This document shows positions 35,390 through 43,941 of a stretch of DNA of 64,000 bases, one piece after another. Position 1 is the first letter of the stretch. The number at the start of each line of letters is the position of its first letter. Below the pieces are notes generated by a model that was not told where the DNA came from, made no database searches, and saw only the letters and a program-made list of their open reading frames with translations. The stretch covers positions 122,123 through 186,122 of the forward strand of contig CAVQVG010000005.1 of assembly GCA_963717125.1 (NCBI GenBank). Direction: 5' to 3'. Source of the DNA: RYN-230 sp963717125. Lineage in GTDB: Bacteria; Actinomycetota; Actinomycetes; Streptosporangiales; Streptosporangiaceae. Both the position numbers and the translations under genes were made by a program.

Positions 35390-35529
35390 TGACCCGGGCT
35401 GCCCGCGAGCAGGGCAGCACGGTGATCCTGGTCACTCACGACGCGCGGGTCGCCGCCTACGCCGACCGGGAGGTCATCGTCCGCGGCGGCACGGTCAGCT
35501 CACTCACCGCGGCCGCCAGGAGCGAGTGA
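35389..35529 (+). pseudogene. C-terminal fragment of an ABC transporter ATPase
   Basis: 46 residues: REQGSTVILVTHDARVAAYA, then DREVIVRGGTVSS. This is the H-loop (THD) and last strand of a MacB/LolD-like ATPase. Walker A, signature and Walker B are missing. PadR regulators commonly sit beside such ABC genes, so this looks like one original PadR-ABC locus with an internal deletion. No permease follows. Confidence 0.65.
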
Positions 35530-35601
35530 TCTGGTGAGCCGGGTCGCCTGGCCCGGGGAGCGTGACACCCAGCCCGGCGGCCCAGCACCAAAGGGAGTGA
35601 A

Positions 35602-36900
35602 TTGGCAGTGGCGGGCGTTAACTGGGCGGCTGGTCATATCCTCCCGCGCCGCGGCGGCGCCGTGGCGGCGGCGCTGTCGGTAACCATCATTGCTGGCTTG
35701 TCCCTGTATTTCGCCTGCGTCTACCAGGACGACTTCCGGGTCTATCTCGCCGGGGCGCACAACCTGGCCGGCGGGACGCTGTACGTGCGGCAGACACGCG
35801 GGGAGTTCTTCACCTATCCGCCGTTCGCCGCCCTGGTGTTCGTATCCCTGGCGAAAATCTCCAGCCCGGTCGCGGCACAGATCGTGTGGGCGCTGCTCAA
35901 CGACGCGGCGCTGACCGCCCTGATCGCCTGGTCGAGCCAGGCGGTGCGCCCCGATCTCCCGGCCGGGCGGCGGTGGCTGTGGGCCGCGGGCCTGGCCGGC
36001 CCGGCGTTCTTCCTCGACCCGGTCCTGCTGTCCATCCGCCACGGTCAGGTCAACGTGCTGCTCGCCGCGCTGATCGTGTGGGACCTGGCCGGCTCACGGC
36101 GGATCGGCCGGGTCACTGTTCCCCTCGGGGTCGCCACGGGCGTGGCCGCCGCGATCAAGCTCACCCCGCTGATCTTTGTCCCGTATCTCCTGCTCACCCG
36201 GCGCCCCGGCGCGGCCTGGCGCTGCGCCGCTGTTTTCGCCCTGTGCGAAGCCAGCGCGTTCGCTCTGGCACCGGGCCCGTCCGCGGCCTACTGGACCAGG
36301 TACGTGTTCGACTACACGCGGGTCGGCGGATATTTGCGGCTCGGCGGCCTCCTGGCGACGACCAACCAGAATCTGATGGGCGCGCTCGCCCGGTTCAACC
36401 ACGCCCCCGTTCCCGCAGGAATGCTCTGGGCGATGGCAGGTCTCATCGGCGCCGCCGGGCTCCTGCTCGCCGCGCTCGTCCACTCCCGTGACTCCACGTT
36501 TCCCGCCGTCATCGTGTGCGCGATAACTGGTCTGCTCATCTCGCCCGTCACGTGGACCCATCAAATGGTGTGGGTCCTTCCCGCGATCATCTGGCTGGCC
36601 GCAGCACCCCGCCGGCCCCGGTGGGGACGCGCGATGGCCGCGGCCACCGTTGTCCTGTTCTGGGCCGCCCCCATCTGGTGGGTGCCCAACGGCAACCTCA
36701 GCCCACTACACGAAAACGCCTGGCAGCTCCTCGCCGGCAACTCGTTCTTCGCCTGGATGATCCTCTTCCTCACCGCGACCGCCGCCTGGACGCTGCGGCA
36801 CACACCAACCGCTGCCAAGACCGCGGAGAAACCACGCCCGGCCGGAGCAGACAGCAGCTTGGTCATCGCCGGACGCCCGGGTGACATAGTCCGTTCATGA
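35602..36900 (+). CDS. GT87-family polyprenol-phosphate-mannose-dependent mannosyltransferase-like protein
   Basis: About 432 residues, ten or more helices. The N-terminal loop has YQDDFRVYLAGAHNLAGGTL, matching the conserved Asp motif of DUF2029/GT87 enzymes (PimE-like alpha-1,2-mannosyltransferases); FTYPPFAAL and IRHGQVNVLLAALI are further family motifs. It likely uses polyprenyl-phosphate mannose outside the membrane to extend a lipoglycan. The start is TTG 35602 or GTG 35608 after GGGAG. Its 3' end overlaps the convergent TetR gene by 38 bases. Confidence 0.82.
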   Translation: MAVAGVNWAAGHILPRRGGAVAAALSVTIIAGLSLYFACVYQDDFRVYLAGAHNLAGGTLYVRQTRGEFFTYPPFAALVFVSLAKISSPVAAQIVWALLNDAALTALIAWSSQAVRPDLPAGRRWLWAAGLAGPAFFLDPVLLSIRHGQVNVLLAALIVWDLAGSRRIGRVTVPLGVATGVAAAIKLTPLIFVPYLLLTRRPGAAWRCAAVFALCEASAFALAPGPSAAYWTRYVFDYTRVGGYLRLGGLLATTNQNLMGALARFNHAPVPAGMLWAMAGLIGAAGLLLAALVHSRDSTFPAVIVCAITGLLISPVTWTHQMVWVLPAIIWLAAAPRRPRWGRAMAAATVVLFWAAPIWWVPNGNLSPLHENAWQLLAGNSFFAWMILFLTATAAWTLRHTPTAAKTAEKPRPAGADSSLVIAGRPGDIVRS

Positions 36901-37498
36901 AGAGGGCGAGCAGGCGGTCGGCTTGAGCCGAGCTGTCCGCGGTGCCCTGGGCGGCCCAGGCGATAGCGCCGACCATCTTCAGCACATCCGCTTCGTCCGC
37001 GTCGGCGACGACCACGCCTGATTGCCGCGCCCGCGCCAGCAACGCAGCCCCCACCTCGAACAGCTCCGCGTGCCAGGTCGATACCAGGCCATTCTCGCGG
37101 TCGAGCGCCGAGTTCATCACCGCGGCCGACAGACCTCGATAGGTCAGGGCATGCATGAGTGCAGCACGCAACCAGGTGGACAAAGCGTCGAATTCGTCCT
37201 CGGCCGACAGCAGCCCGCGACCAAGGCCGACCAACTCGGCTATCTGCCCGGCGAGCACCGCCTCTATGAGATCCAGCCGAGTGGGGAAATGCCGGTACAG
37301 CGTCCCGCTGGCCACCCCTGCCCGCCGGGCGATCTCGTCCAAAGAGGCGTCCACGCCGAACTCGGCGAACGCAATTCGCGCCTGCTCGACCAACTGCCCG
37401 TAGTTACGCCGGGCGTCCGCACGCCTCGGACGCCCGGCATGCGACTCCGGGTCGTGACTTGCCAGCGCAATCACCACACCCTTGCTAACCGGGGACAC
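36863..37498 (-). CDS. TetR-family transcriptional repressor
   Basis: Up to 211 residues. The N-terminal helix-turn-helix reads ASLDEIARRAGVASGTLYRH with FPTRLDLIEAVLAGQ, and a TetR_C-like ligand domain follows (LMHALTYRGLSAAVMNSAL). The chosen GTG at 37498 lies inside a palindromic operator. An in-frame GTG at 37474-37477 behind aaggg is an attractive alternative. It is divergent from the double NTF2-domain gene, which it probably controls together with itself. Confidence 0.87.
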   Translation of the reverse strand: MSPVSKGVVIALASHDPESHAGRPRRADARRNYGQLVEQARIAFAEFGVDASLDEIARRAGVASGTLYRHFPTRLDLIEAVLAGQIAELVGLGRGLLSAEDEFDALSTWLRAALMHALTYRGLSAAVMNSALDRENGLVSTWHAELFEVGAALLARARQSGVVVADADEADVLKMVGAIAWAAQGTADSSAQADRLLALFMNGLCHPGVRR

Positions 37499-37531
37499 AG
37501 TCCGCTACCGTGACCATCTAACCGGACTGTG
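37496..37531. promoter_or_regulatory. TetR operator candidate (9-bp perfect inverted repeat)
   Basis: cacagtccg (37496-37504) and cggactgtg (37523-37531) are exact inverses, 18 bases apart, in the divergent gap between the TetR gene and the NTF2-like gene. The centre-to-centre spacing of the arms (27 bp) is long for one TetR dimer, so two half-sites or a looped dimer pair are possible. Confidence 0.65.
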
Positions 37532-37578
37532 CCTCACTTTACTGGCATGACTCACCCAGAGCATGGAGGGCCGCCCCA

Positions 37579-38388
37579 ATGGCACTGTCGGAACAAGACC
37601 GAATCGACATCAACGATCTGATCAATCTCCACGGCCACCTCACGGACGCCGGCGAGCTAGACCAGGCGGGTGAGTTGTTCACCCCAGATGTCACCTACGA
37701 CCTGGACGACTTCGGCCTCGGCTCGCTGCACGGGACCGCGGTCATGCGTGAGGCTGCGCTCGCAATGGGCGAAGCCAACCCGGTCGGTCATCACGTCACC
37801 AACATCGTGATCACCCGGATCGACGATCGCTCGGCGCGGGTCCAATCCAAGGGAATCGGCGTCAAGGCCGACGGAACGGCCGGCAGCGTCGCCTACGACG
37901 ACATCGTCACGCGCCACCCCGACGGCTGGAAGATCAGCTACCGCAAGGTGACGGCCAAGCGAGTGGCACTCGGCGGGCAAGAGGCTGGTGCGCGTGAGGT
38001 TCTGGAGCGTCTCCGCCAAGCCGCTATCAGCCAGTCCGCCGATGACATGAGCCGTGTATACGCGGTCAACGCGGTCCATGAGTTCCCGTTCACCCGCCCA
38101 GGCGTGCCGTCCCGGCTTGACGGGCGGGACGAAATCGTGAACTGGATAGTCGCAGGGTGGAAGGCCTACCCGCTGAAGTATGAGCGTTACCGTACTCTCG
38201 CCATCTACGACACCAACGATCCGGAAACGATCATCGTCGAGCAGGAAGCCCTCGGGACCAGCGCATCCACCGGCGAGTTCGCGCTTCCCAACATCGTTGT
38301 GCTCACCGTGCGCAACGGGCAGATCGCCCGGCTGCGCGACTACGTCAACATCCCGGCAGCCGCAGCCGCCATGGGACGCGATACGTAA
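37579..38388 (+). CDS. Two-domain NTF2/SnoaL-like protein
   Basis: 269 residues made of two cone-shaped NTF2-like domains. Domain 1 (about 1-135) has LINLHGHLTDAGELDQAGEL and VGHHVTNIVITRI, with GWKISYRKVTAKR as its last strand. Domain 2 (about 138-265) has EVLERLRQAAISQSADDMSR and ends VLTVRNGQIARLRDYVNI. Such domains act as isomerases, dehydratases or ligand binders; here His in GHHVTN may be catalytic. ATG 37579 follows GGAGGG. A TetR gene is divergent across a palindrome, so a small-molecule response is likely. Confidence 0.8.
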   Translation: MALSEQDRIDINDLINLHGHLTDAGELDQAGELFTPDVTYDLDDFGLGSLHGTAVMREAALAMGEANPVGHHVTNIVITRIDDRSARVQSKGIGVKADGTAGSVAYDDIVTRHPDGWKISYRKVTAKRVALGGQEAGAREVLERLRQAAISQSADDMSRVYAVNAVHEFPFTRPGVPSRLDGRDEIVNWIVAGWKAYPLKYERYRTLAIYDTNDPETIIVEQEALGTSASTGEFALPNIVVLTVRNGQIARLRDYVNIPAAAAAMGRDT

Positions 38389-38419
38389 CCGCGCCACCGC
38401 ACCGGAGGCTTGCGCCACC

Positions 38420-38806
38420 TCACATCGGCGGCAGCGGCGACGGCGGCTCAAGTGGGATCGGCGGCGGCTGCGGCTGCCCGAACGCTGCCTCGGCCGCTGA
38501 CATAGCGCCGTAGTCGGTCGCAAGGTTGGCGTAGATCGAGTAGATCAGCGTAATGAAGATGCCGAGCTTGACCCACAGCCCGGGCGTGAAGAAGAACAGA
38601 CAGCAGATCAGCGGGAAGTTGATCAGCCAGTAGATCGCACCCCACATGTGGACCTTGTACTGGGTGTACGGGTTGGTGGACAGGTCTTTGAAAAGCAGTT
38701 TCATCCAGCCGTGCCGGGTGTGCACCGGCGTGTGCGCGGCGTGCAGCCGGGCGACGTCAACCCGCAGTTGGCGGACCTCGGCGATCAGGGTCTCGGTCTC
38801 AGTCAT
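38420..38806 (-). CDS. 2TM-domain membrane protein
   Basis: About 128 residues from ATG 38806 (MTETETLIAEV). An N-terminal coiled helix (IAEVRQLRVDVARLHAAH) leads to two adjacent helices: WGAIYWLINFPLICCLFFF and LWVKLGIFITLIYSIYANLA, a 2TM domain. The tail is Pro-rich. No function is known. Confidence 0.68.
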   Translation of the reverse strand: MTETETLIAEVRQLRVDVARLHAAHTPVHTRHGWMKLLFKDLSTNPYTQYKVHMWGAIYWLINFPLICCLFFFTPGLWVKLGIFITLIYSIYANLATDYGAMSAAEAAFGQPQPPPIPLEPPSPLPPM

Positions 38807-38948
38807 AGAGCCAGTATCAGCGCAGACGATCATAGTGTGACACGCCGCGAATTAACTGAACTAGTGATGCCTTCTGCTTGACTCGACGGCACCACCGGGA
38901 ACGGTGCGGACGCTACGCCCGAGCCACTGCTGAGCCGATGGGAGCACG

Positions 38949-39398
38949 ATGCCTGCCCGATTCCAGCTTGTCATTGACTGCAAGGACCCCGAGCCGCTTG
39001 CCCGTTTCTGGGCGGCTGCCCTGGGATACGTGCTTGAACCGCCCCCCGAAGGGTTCGCTACCTGGGACGACTGGCGGCGCGATATCGGGCTTCCCGACAG
39101 TGAGCTGGGAATCGGCGCGGACAGCATCATCGATCCCCGTGGTGCGGGCCCCCGCATCTGGTTCCATGTGATGCCGGACGCCAAGGTGGTCAAGAACCGC
39201 CTCCACCTCGACATTCACGTCAGCGGCTTCCCCAGCCGTTCGGACCCGCTCGCCACCCGCATGCAGCGAGTTGACGCCGAGGCCAGGCGGCTGACGGATC
39301 TCGGGGCCACGCTCACCGTAGTCATGAGCGCCGACGGCCTCGATCACTACGCGGTGGGGATGAAGGACCCCGAGGGCAACGAGTTCGACATCAACTGA
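38949..39398 (+). CDS. VOC-family glyoxalase-like protein
   Basis: 149 residues with FQLVIDCKDPEPLARFWAAA at the start and GMKDPEGNEFDIN at the end. This is the glyoxalase-like (PF18029-type) subfamily common in actinobacteria. Mid-protein HLDIHVSG supplies possible metal ligands. The quinone-reductase-like gene starts 17 bases later, so the two may share a transcript. Confidence 0.85.
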   Translation: MPARFQLVIDCKDPEPLARFWAAALGYVLEPPPEGFATWDDWRRDIGLPDSELGIGADSIIDPRGAGPRIWFHVMPDAKVVKNRLHLDIHVSGFPSRSDPLATRMQRVDAEARRLTDLGATLTVVMSADGLDHYAVGMKDPEGNEFDIN

Positions 39399-39415
39399 CG
39401 CCGAGATCGGAGCGA

Positions 39416-40321
39416 ATGTTGAAGGCAGTCCGTTTCAGCCAGTTCGGGGGCCCAGAGGTCCTCGAGATCGTGGATCTCCCCGATCCGCATCCGGGTCCCG
39501 GCCAGGTCCGGATTACGGTACGCGCGGCCGGCGTCAACCCGAGCGACTGGAAGGAGCGCAAGGGCCTGATGGATGGGGAGCTCCCGCAGACCATGGGCCA
39601 CGAGGCGGCGGGGGTCGTCAACGAGCTCGGCGAGGGCGTTGCGGACGTGGCCGTCGGCGATCGCGTATTCGGCTTCTCCGCCGAGGGGGCGGCCCAGGCC
39701 GAGCTGGCGGTGCTGTCCTACTACGCGCCGATCCCGCCGTCGCTCGGCTTCCCCGCCGCTGCCGCCTTGCCGGCCGCCATCGAGACGGCCACGCGCGCGC
39801 TTGACCAGCTCGGCGTCAGGAGCGGCGGCACGCTGCTTATCAACGGCGCCTCCGGAAGCGTCGGCAGCGCCGCGGTTCAGCTCGCCGTGGTGCGCGGTGC
39901 GCGCGTGATCGGCACCGCCAGTCCCGCTAACCACGACTACCTGCGCTTGCTGGGCGCCGAGCCCGTCGCCTACGGCGAGGGCCTCGGCGAGCGGGTTCGC
40001 GCGCTCGCGCCTGACGGCGTCAACGCGGCGCTCGACGTCGCCGGGAGCGGCGTCCTGCCCGAGCTCATCGAGCTCGCGGGCGGCCCGGAGCACGTCGTGA
40101 CGATCGCCGACTTCGGTGGCGCGCAGGAGCACGGGGTGATGTTCAGCAGCGGGGACGCCGGCCGCGCGGTCCACGCGCTCGCCGAGATCGGCGAACTGAT
40201 CGAGTCCGGGCGCTTCTCGCTCCCGGTCGCGCAAACCTTCCCGCTCGCCGAGATCGCGGAGGCGCACCGCGTCAGCGAGGACGGTCACGTGCGCGGGAAG
40301 CTCGTGCTGCTGGTCGGTTGA
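39416..40321 (+). CDS. NADP-dependent quinone oxidoreductase-like (zinc-free MDR)
   Basis: 301 residues. GroES-like N domain: VRFSQFGGPEVLEIVDLPDP and AGVNPSDWKERKG. Rossmann domain: LLINGASGSVGSAAVQLAVV. No structural or catalytic zinc Cys set is seen, matching quinone oxidoreductases (QOR-like). It could reduce quinones or enones. It follows the VOC gene and is convergent with the GbsR/MarR gene, 7 bases away. Confidence 0.9.
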   Translation: MLKAVRFSQFGGPEVLEIVDLPDPHPGPGQVRITVRAAGVNPSDWKERKGLMDGELPQTMGHEAAGVVNELGEGVADVAVGDRVFGFSAEGAAQAELAVLSYYAPIPPSLGFPAAAALPAAIETATRALDQLGVRSGGTLLINGASGSVGSAAVQLAVVRGARVIGTASPANHDYLRLLGAEPVAYGEGLGERVRALAPDGVNAALDVAGSGVLPELIELAGGPEHVVTIADFGGAQEHGVMFSSGDAGRAVHALAEIGELIESGRFSLPVAQTFPLAEIAEAHRVSEDGHVRGKLVLLVG

Positions 40322-40328
40322 CGGCTGG

Positions 40329-41084
40329 CTATCCGCGATCTGAACCTGGCGTGATGATGTCACCTGGGGTCGTTTCGGGTTTCGTGTAGAGGACTTCGCG
40401 GACCTGCTCCGCGGCGCGGAGGATGCTCTCGCTGATGAAGTCGCTGAAGCGGGCGATTTTCTCCAGGCGGGCGGCGGCCGGGCTGTCGCGGCCGAGGATG
40501 CCGACGCCCTGCCGTGCGGTCTCGGCGACCTGGGCGATGCCGCGGGCGCTGGCGATCGTCAACTGGTACCAGACGTAATCGTCGACGAAGTAGCGCTCGC
40601 GGCGGCGTCCGTCGCGTTCCCGGCGGATGAGGCCCAGATCTTCGAGGAACGTGATCGCCTTGGAGACGGACGCCGGGCTGACCTGGAGGTGCTGAGCGAG
40701 TTCGGACGCGGTGAGGCTGCCCGCATCGGCGATAAAGAGGCAGGTCAGCACCCGAGCCGTCATCTTGGGCAGGCCCTGTCGCATCATGAGGGTGGTGAAC
40801 GCCTCCTCGTACTCGCGCACGACCTCGTCGTCGCGCCCCCAGCCCTGCGCCGGTGCCCCCTGCCCTCGGGGCGGAGTGTGCTTGCGCCGGTGGGCGCGGC
40901 GTTCGGTGGCGCGGTGGGCCAAATCGGCGCGGTAGGCGGTGGGGCCGTCGTTGCGCATCACCTCACGCGTGATCGTCGAGGTGGGGCGGTCGAGGCGTCG
41001 GGCGATCTCGGCGTAGGGGAGGCTGTCGGCCAGCCCCAGCGCGATCTGCTGGCGTTCCTGCTGGGTGAGCCTGCCTCCCGGCAT
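40329..41084 (-). CDS. Two-headed regulator: IS30-like HTH plus GbsR/MarR winged helix
   Basis: 251 residues. The N terminus is a recruiter HTH of the IS30/HTH_38 type: RLTQQERQQIALGLADSLPY and AEIARRLDRPTSTITREVMR. A basic linker leads to a GbsR/MarR-like winged helix: SELAQHLQVSPASVSKAITF then LEDLGLIRRERDGRRRERYF. The combination is known in actinobacterial regulators. It is divergent from the DUF4097 gene, with palindromes between, so that gene is the likely target. Confidence 0.82.
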   Translation of the reverse strand: MPGGRLTQQERQQIALGLADSLPYAEIARRLDRPTSTITREVMRNDGPTAYRADLAHRATERRAHRRKHTPPRGQGAPAQGWGRDDEVVREYEEAFTTLMMRQGLPKMTARVLTCLFIADAGSLTASELAQHLQVSPASVSKAITFLEDLGLIRRERDGRRRERYFVDDYVWYQLTIASARGIAQVAETARQGVGILGRDSPAAARLEKIARFSDFISESILRAAEQVREVLYTKPETTPGDIITPGSDRG

Positions 41085-41280
41085 CGCGATCTCCTTGGTG
41101 ATCCTGCGTCGCGGTCCCTGATCCTCCTACTATAGCGTTCACTTCTCACTCATTGCAATGATCAGGCCAACTTTCGTTGCGTTACTCTTAAGACCACTGC
41201 AACAGTTTCTCACTCTTTACTTGCATAGATGTGTGCTCTGCGCAACAGATGTGTTGCTGGATTCTGGAAAGCAACGTAGC

Positions 41281-41298
41281 GTTTCTGGTGTCAGAAAC
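41281..41298. promoter_or_regulatory. Palindrome upstream of the DUF4097 gene
   Basis: gtttctg-gtgt-cagaaac is a perfect 7-bp inverted repeat, 25 bases before the ATG. The 238-bp divergent gap also has attgcaat and repeated gtttctcac-type words and is A/T-rich. It probably carries the operator of the GbsR/MarR protein. Confidence 0.5.
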
Positions 41299-41322
41299 AA
41301 CGAAAGAGCACAGGAGAGCACG

Positions 41323-41988
41323 ATGCCGAAGTTCGACACCCCCGCCCCGATCTCCGCCGTCCTGGACATCCCCGCCGGACGCATCCAGTTCATCGCCGCA
41401 GACCGCGCCGACACCACCGTCGAGGTCCGGCCCGTCAACCCCGCCAAGAGCCGCGACACCAAGACCGCTGAGCAGACCACCGTCGCCTACGCCGACGGCG
41501 TCCTGCGGATCACGGCCTCCACCCCCAACAACCAGCTCTTCGGCCCCTCCGGATCCCTGGAGGTCACCGTCCAGCTGCCCGCCGGCTCCCGCATCGAAGC
41601 CAAGGCCGCCAGCGCCGAGCTCCGCGGCGTCGGACGCCTCGGCGACGTCGCCTTCGACGGCGCGTACCGCCAGATCAAAATCGACGAGGCCGCGAGCGTC
41701 CGCCTCACTGCGACCGACGGCGACGTCGAGGTCGGCCGGCTCAACGGCCCCGGAGAGATCAGCACCGCAAGGGGCGACATCCGGATCACCGAGGCCGTGC
41801 GCGGCACGGTCGTACTCCGCACACAGTCCGGCGACATCACGGTCGGCGCCGCCACCGGCGTCTCGGCCGCCCTGGACGCCGGCACCGGCCACGGCCGCAT
41901 CAGCAACGCCCTCAGGAACGATGGCGCCGCCGAACTCGACATCCGCGCCACCACCTCCGACGGCGACATCACCGCCCGCAGCCTCTGA
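41323..41988 (+). CDS. DUF4097-family beta-helix protein
   Basis: 221 residues from ATG 41323 behind AGGAGA. Repeated strands with alternating short motifs (RLTATDGDVEVGRLNGPGEI, VVLRTQSGDITVGAATGVSA, DIRATTSDGDITARSL) mark the DUF4097 adhesin-like right-handed helix. It lacks a signal peptide, typical of the actinobacterial members that sit between a regulator and an ABC exporter. Here the exporter is missing and only a possible start relic remains near 42076-42150. Confidence 0.83.
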   Translation: MPKFDTPAPISAVLDIPAGRIQFIAADRADTTVEVRPVNPAKSRDTKTAEQTTVAYADGVLRITASTPNNQLFGPSGSLEVTVQLPAGSRIEAKAASAELRGVGRLGDVAFDGAYRQIKIDEAASVRLTATDGDVEVGRLNGPGEISTARGDIRITEAVRGTVVLRTQSGDITVGAATGVSAALDAGTGHGRISNALRNDGAAELDIRATTSDGDITARSL

Positions 41989-42146
41989 AGGAGCAGAACC
42001 AGGACTGTCCGGCCGGGCCCACCGCGATCGAGATCCTGTCGGTCGTCGCCGACGGCCCGGCCGTCCGTCCGTCCCAAGGGGCCTGCGATCCACGCGCAGA
42101 GCCTGGAGAAGCCGTCCAAGACGCCTAACACGACCAGGTGGAACAC

Positions 42147-42962
42147 ATGACGAAGAACAGCACTCCCTCGACCGATTCGAAGTGGTCCGGCATGGTGCCG
42201 GTTGACGATACGGCCCTGGCCGTCACCGACACCGGCGGTCCCGGCATCCCTGTGGTCTACCTCAATGGCCAGTTCGCCACTCAGGGGTACTGGCGGCGGG
42301 TCATCGCTGAACTGGGGCCGGGGTGGCGGCACATCACCTACGACGAGCGGGCCCGCGGCAAATCGAAGCGTTCGGCGGACTATTCCTTCGTGGCCGCCAT
42401 CCGGGATGTCGATGCCGTTCTCGCGGCCAGGGATGTGGACCGGGCACTGCCAGTGGGCTGGTCCTACGGGGCGGTCGTCGCGGCGCACTGGGCCAGCCGG
42501 AATCCGGAGCGTGCGTTGGGCGCGGTCCTGGTCAACGGCGCGTACCCGTACGACTGGCTCGATGAGGCCATGGAGCAGCGGATCCGGAAGCTGTTCCGGC
42601 GGATGAGCTGGTTCACGCCGCTGCTGCGCCCGACGGGCCTGACCCCGCGGATGACCGCCGAACAGCAGGCCGACAGCAACATCGAGCTCGGCAGGCTCTC
42701 CCGCGAGCGCGAACTGGGCCCCGTGCTGAACAACATCACCATCCCGGTGCGTTATGTAGTCGCTTCGGGGACTTCCCTCGGAAGCCGCGGCGATGAGCAG
42801 GAACGGATACGCACCAGCCTCGATGCGGTGACCGCCCATAACCCGAACATCAAAATCAGCGCGAAGGTCAACAGCAACCACGGTGCGATCCTCAAGAAGG
42901 ACTTCCCGGCCATCGCCGAGGCCGTACGCGAGGTCGCCGCTCTCGACCGCGGCCGGCGCTGA
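42147..42962 (+). CDS. Alpha/beta-hydrolase
   Basis: About 271 residues from ATG 42147, which has AGGTGG at 5-base spacing; GTG 42138 is the longer option. The cap-less core shows IPVVYLNGQFATQGYWRRVI, the nucleophile elbow PVGWSYGAVVA (Ser) and a C-terminal NSNHGAIL with the catalytic His. Substrate unknown. It follows the DUF4097 gene at 158 bp and may be co-regulated. Confidence 0.86.
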   Translation: MTKNSTPSTDSKWSGMVPVDDTALAVTDTGGPGIPVVYLNGQFATQGYWRRVIAELGPGWRHITYDERARGKSKRSADYSFVAAIRDVDAVLAARDVDRALPVGWSYGAVVAAHWASRNPERALGAVLVNGAYPYDWLDEAMEQRIRKLFRRMSWFTPLLRPTGLTPRMTAEQQADSNIELGRLSRERELGPVLNNITIPVRYVVASGTSLGSRGDEQERIRTSLDAVTAHNPNIKISAKVNSNHGAILKKDFPAIAEAVREVAALDRGRR

Positions 42963-43118
42963 AGACCTGACCAGCGCACTGACGAACGCACACCAGCTCC
43001 GGCTTCAGCGCACTCATGCCCCGCCGGGCAGTGCGCCGCGGGCGTGGGTTTCGCGGAATGCGAGCACATCCCGAAGCTTGTGGAGCGTTAGGCAGGCTTC
43101 TTCCCCGGCCTTACGCGG

Positions 43119-43796
43119 TCATTCGGCGGCGCGTGCCCAGGCCTTTTTGAGGGCAAGGATCTCGGCGGTGCTGTTCTCCCGGGCGATATACGGAATGTCC
43201 AGTGCGTAGCGCATCCGCTCGCGCGGAATCCGCCGGTGCACCGCGGCGACGTCTTCGAGGATCGCTTCGTACAGGTCCGTCCCAGCCATGCAGAAGACGT
43301 CGAGCAGCACAGGCCGGTCGGCGGATCTGAAGATGTGGGTGTCGTCCAAGTCGCACCTACCCCACCAGGGCGTCGACTCCCGGTACTGCGCATCGATCCG
43401 CTGCGCTGCCCGGCATACCTCCTGGAACTCCGCGTCGCTGTCCCTGGCCCGCCACTGCTCGGCGAACTGCTTGACGACCGGATGGCCCACCGGAGCGACG
43501 AACTCCAGGAAGACGACAGAACCGCCGCCTTCGAGGCCGGCCGCCAGTTCGATCCTCGGCAGCCATCGATTGCCGGCGCACTCGCGGCACAGGTCCACGA
43601 ATGCCCAATAGGCCGGGTCAAATGGACATACCCGCGCGACGAGGCTTCCCTCCGGGGACCGCAACGCCACCGCCCAGTCGCCCACCCCGCACGGCACCCA
43701 CCCCCCGCCGGTCAGCTCGGCCAGGACCTGGCGATGAGACAGCGACGCCCAGGGCAGGTCGGGAACGCCCGGAAGACCTGCACTCACTTCAGGCAC
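43119..43796 (-). CDS. Hypothetical protein with possible kinase-like fold
   Basis: 225 residues from GTG 43796 (VPEVSAGLPG). LAELTGGGWVPCGVGDWAVA, VARVCPFDPAYWAFVDLC and VVFLEFVAPVGHPVV resemble the N-lobe and hinge of small aminoglycoside-kinase-like proteins. A canonical HGD and DFD are not visible; LDDTHIF and VLLDVFCM are the nearest. It is listed as unknown. It is divergent from the MarR gene across an A/T-rich gap. Confidence 0.6.
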   Translation of the reverse strand: MPEVSAGLPGVPDLPWASLSHRQVLAELTGGGWVPCGVGDWAVALRSPEGSLVARVCPFDPAYWAFVDLCRECAGNRWLPRIELAAGLEGGGSVVFLEFVAPVGHPVVKQFAEQWRARDSDAEFQEVCRAAQRIDAQYRESTPWWGRCDLDDTHIFRSADRPVLLDVFCMAGTDLYEAILEDVAAVHRRIPRERMRYALDIPYIARENSTAEILALKKAWARAAE

Positions 43797-43941
43797 CGCG
43801 GCATCGTATCGGCGCGCCACCGGGCGACGCACCGGATTATTTGGCTGCCATCCACCATCGGTGCCCGCCTGCCGGCGCAATCCGGCTGTCGGCAAACAGG
43901 TCGGACCATCGAGAAGCATAGACATATGATATAAACTTCTT

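Noticed and set aside
30495..35529. Composite transposon between the PadR-start repeats
   Set aside because: No transposase or terminal inverted repeats; the repeats are promoter-plus-gene starts, so homologous recombination is a simpler origin.
43119..43796. Aminoglycoside kinase
   Set aside because: The HGD and DxD catalytic motifs could not be found; left as hypothetical.
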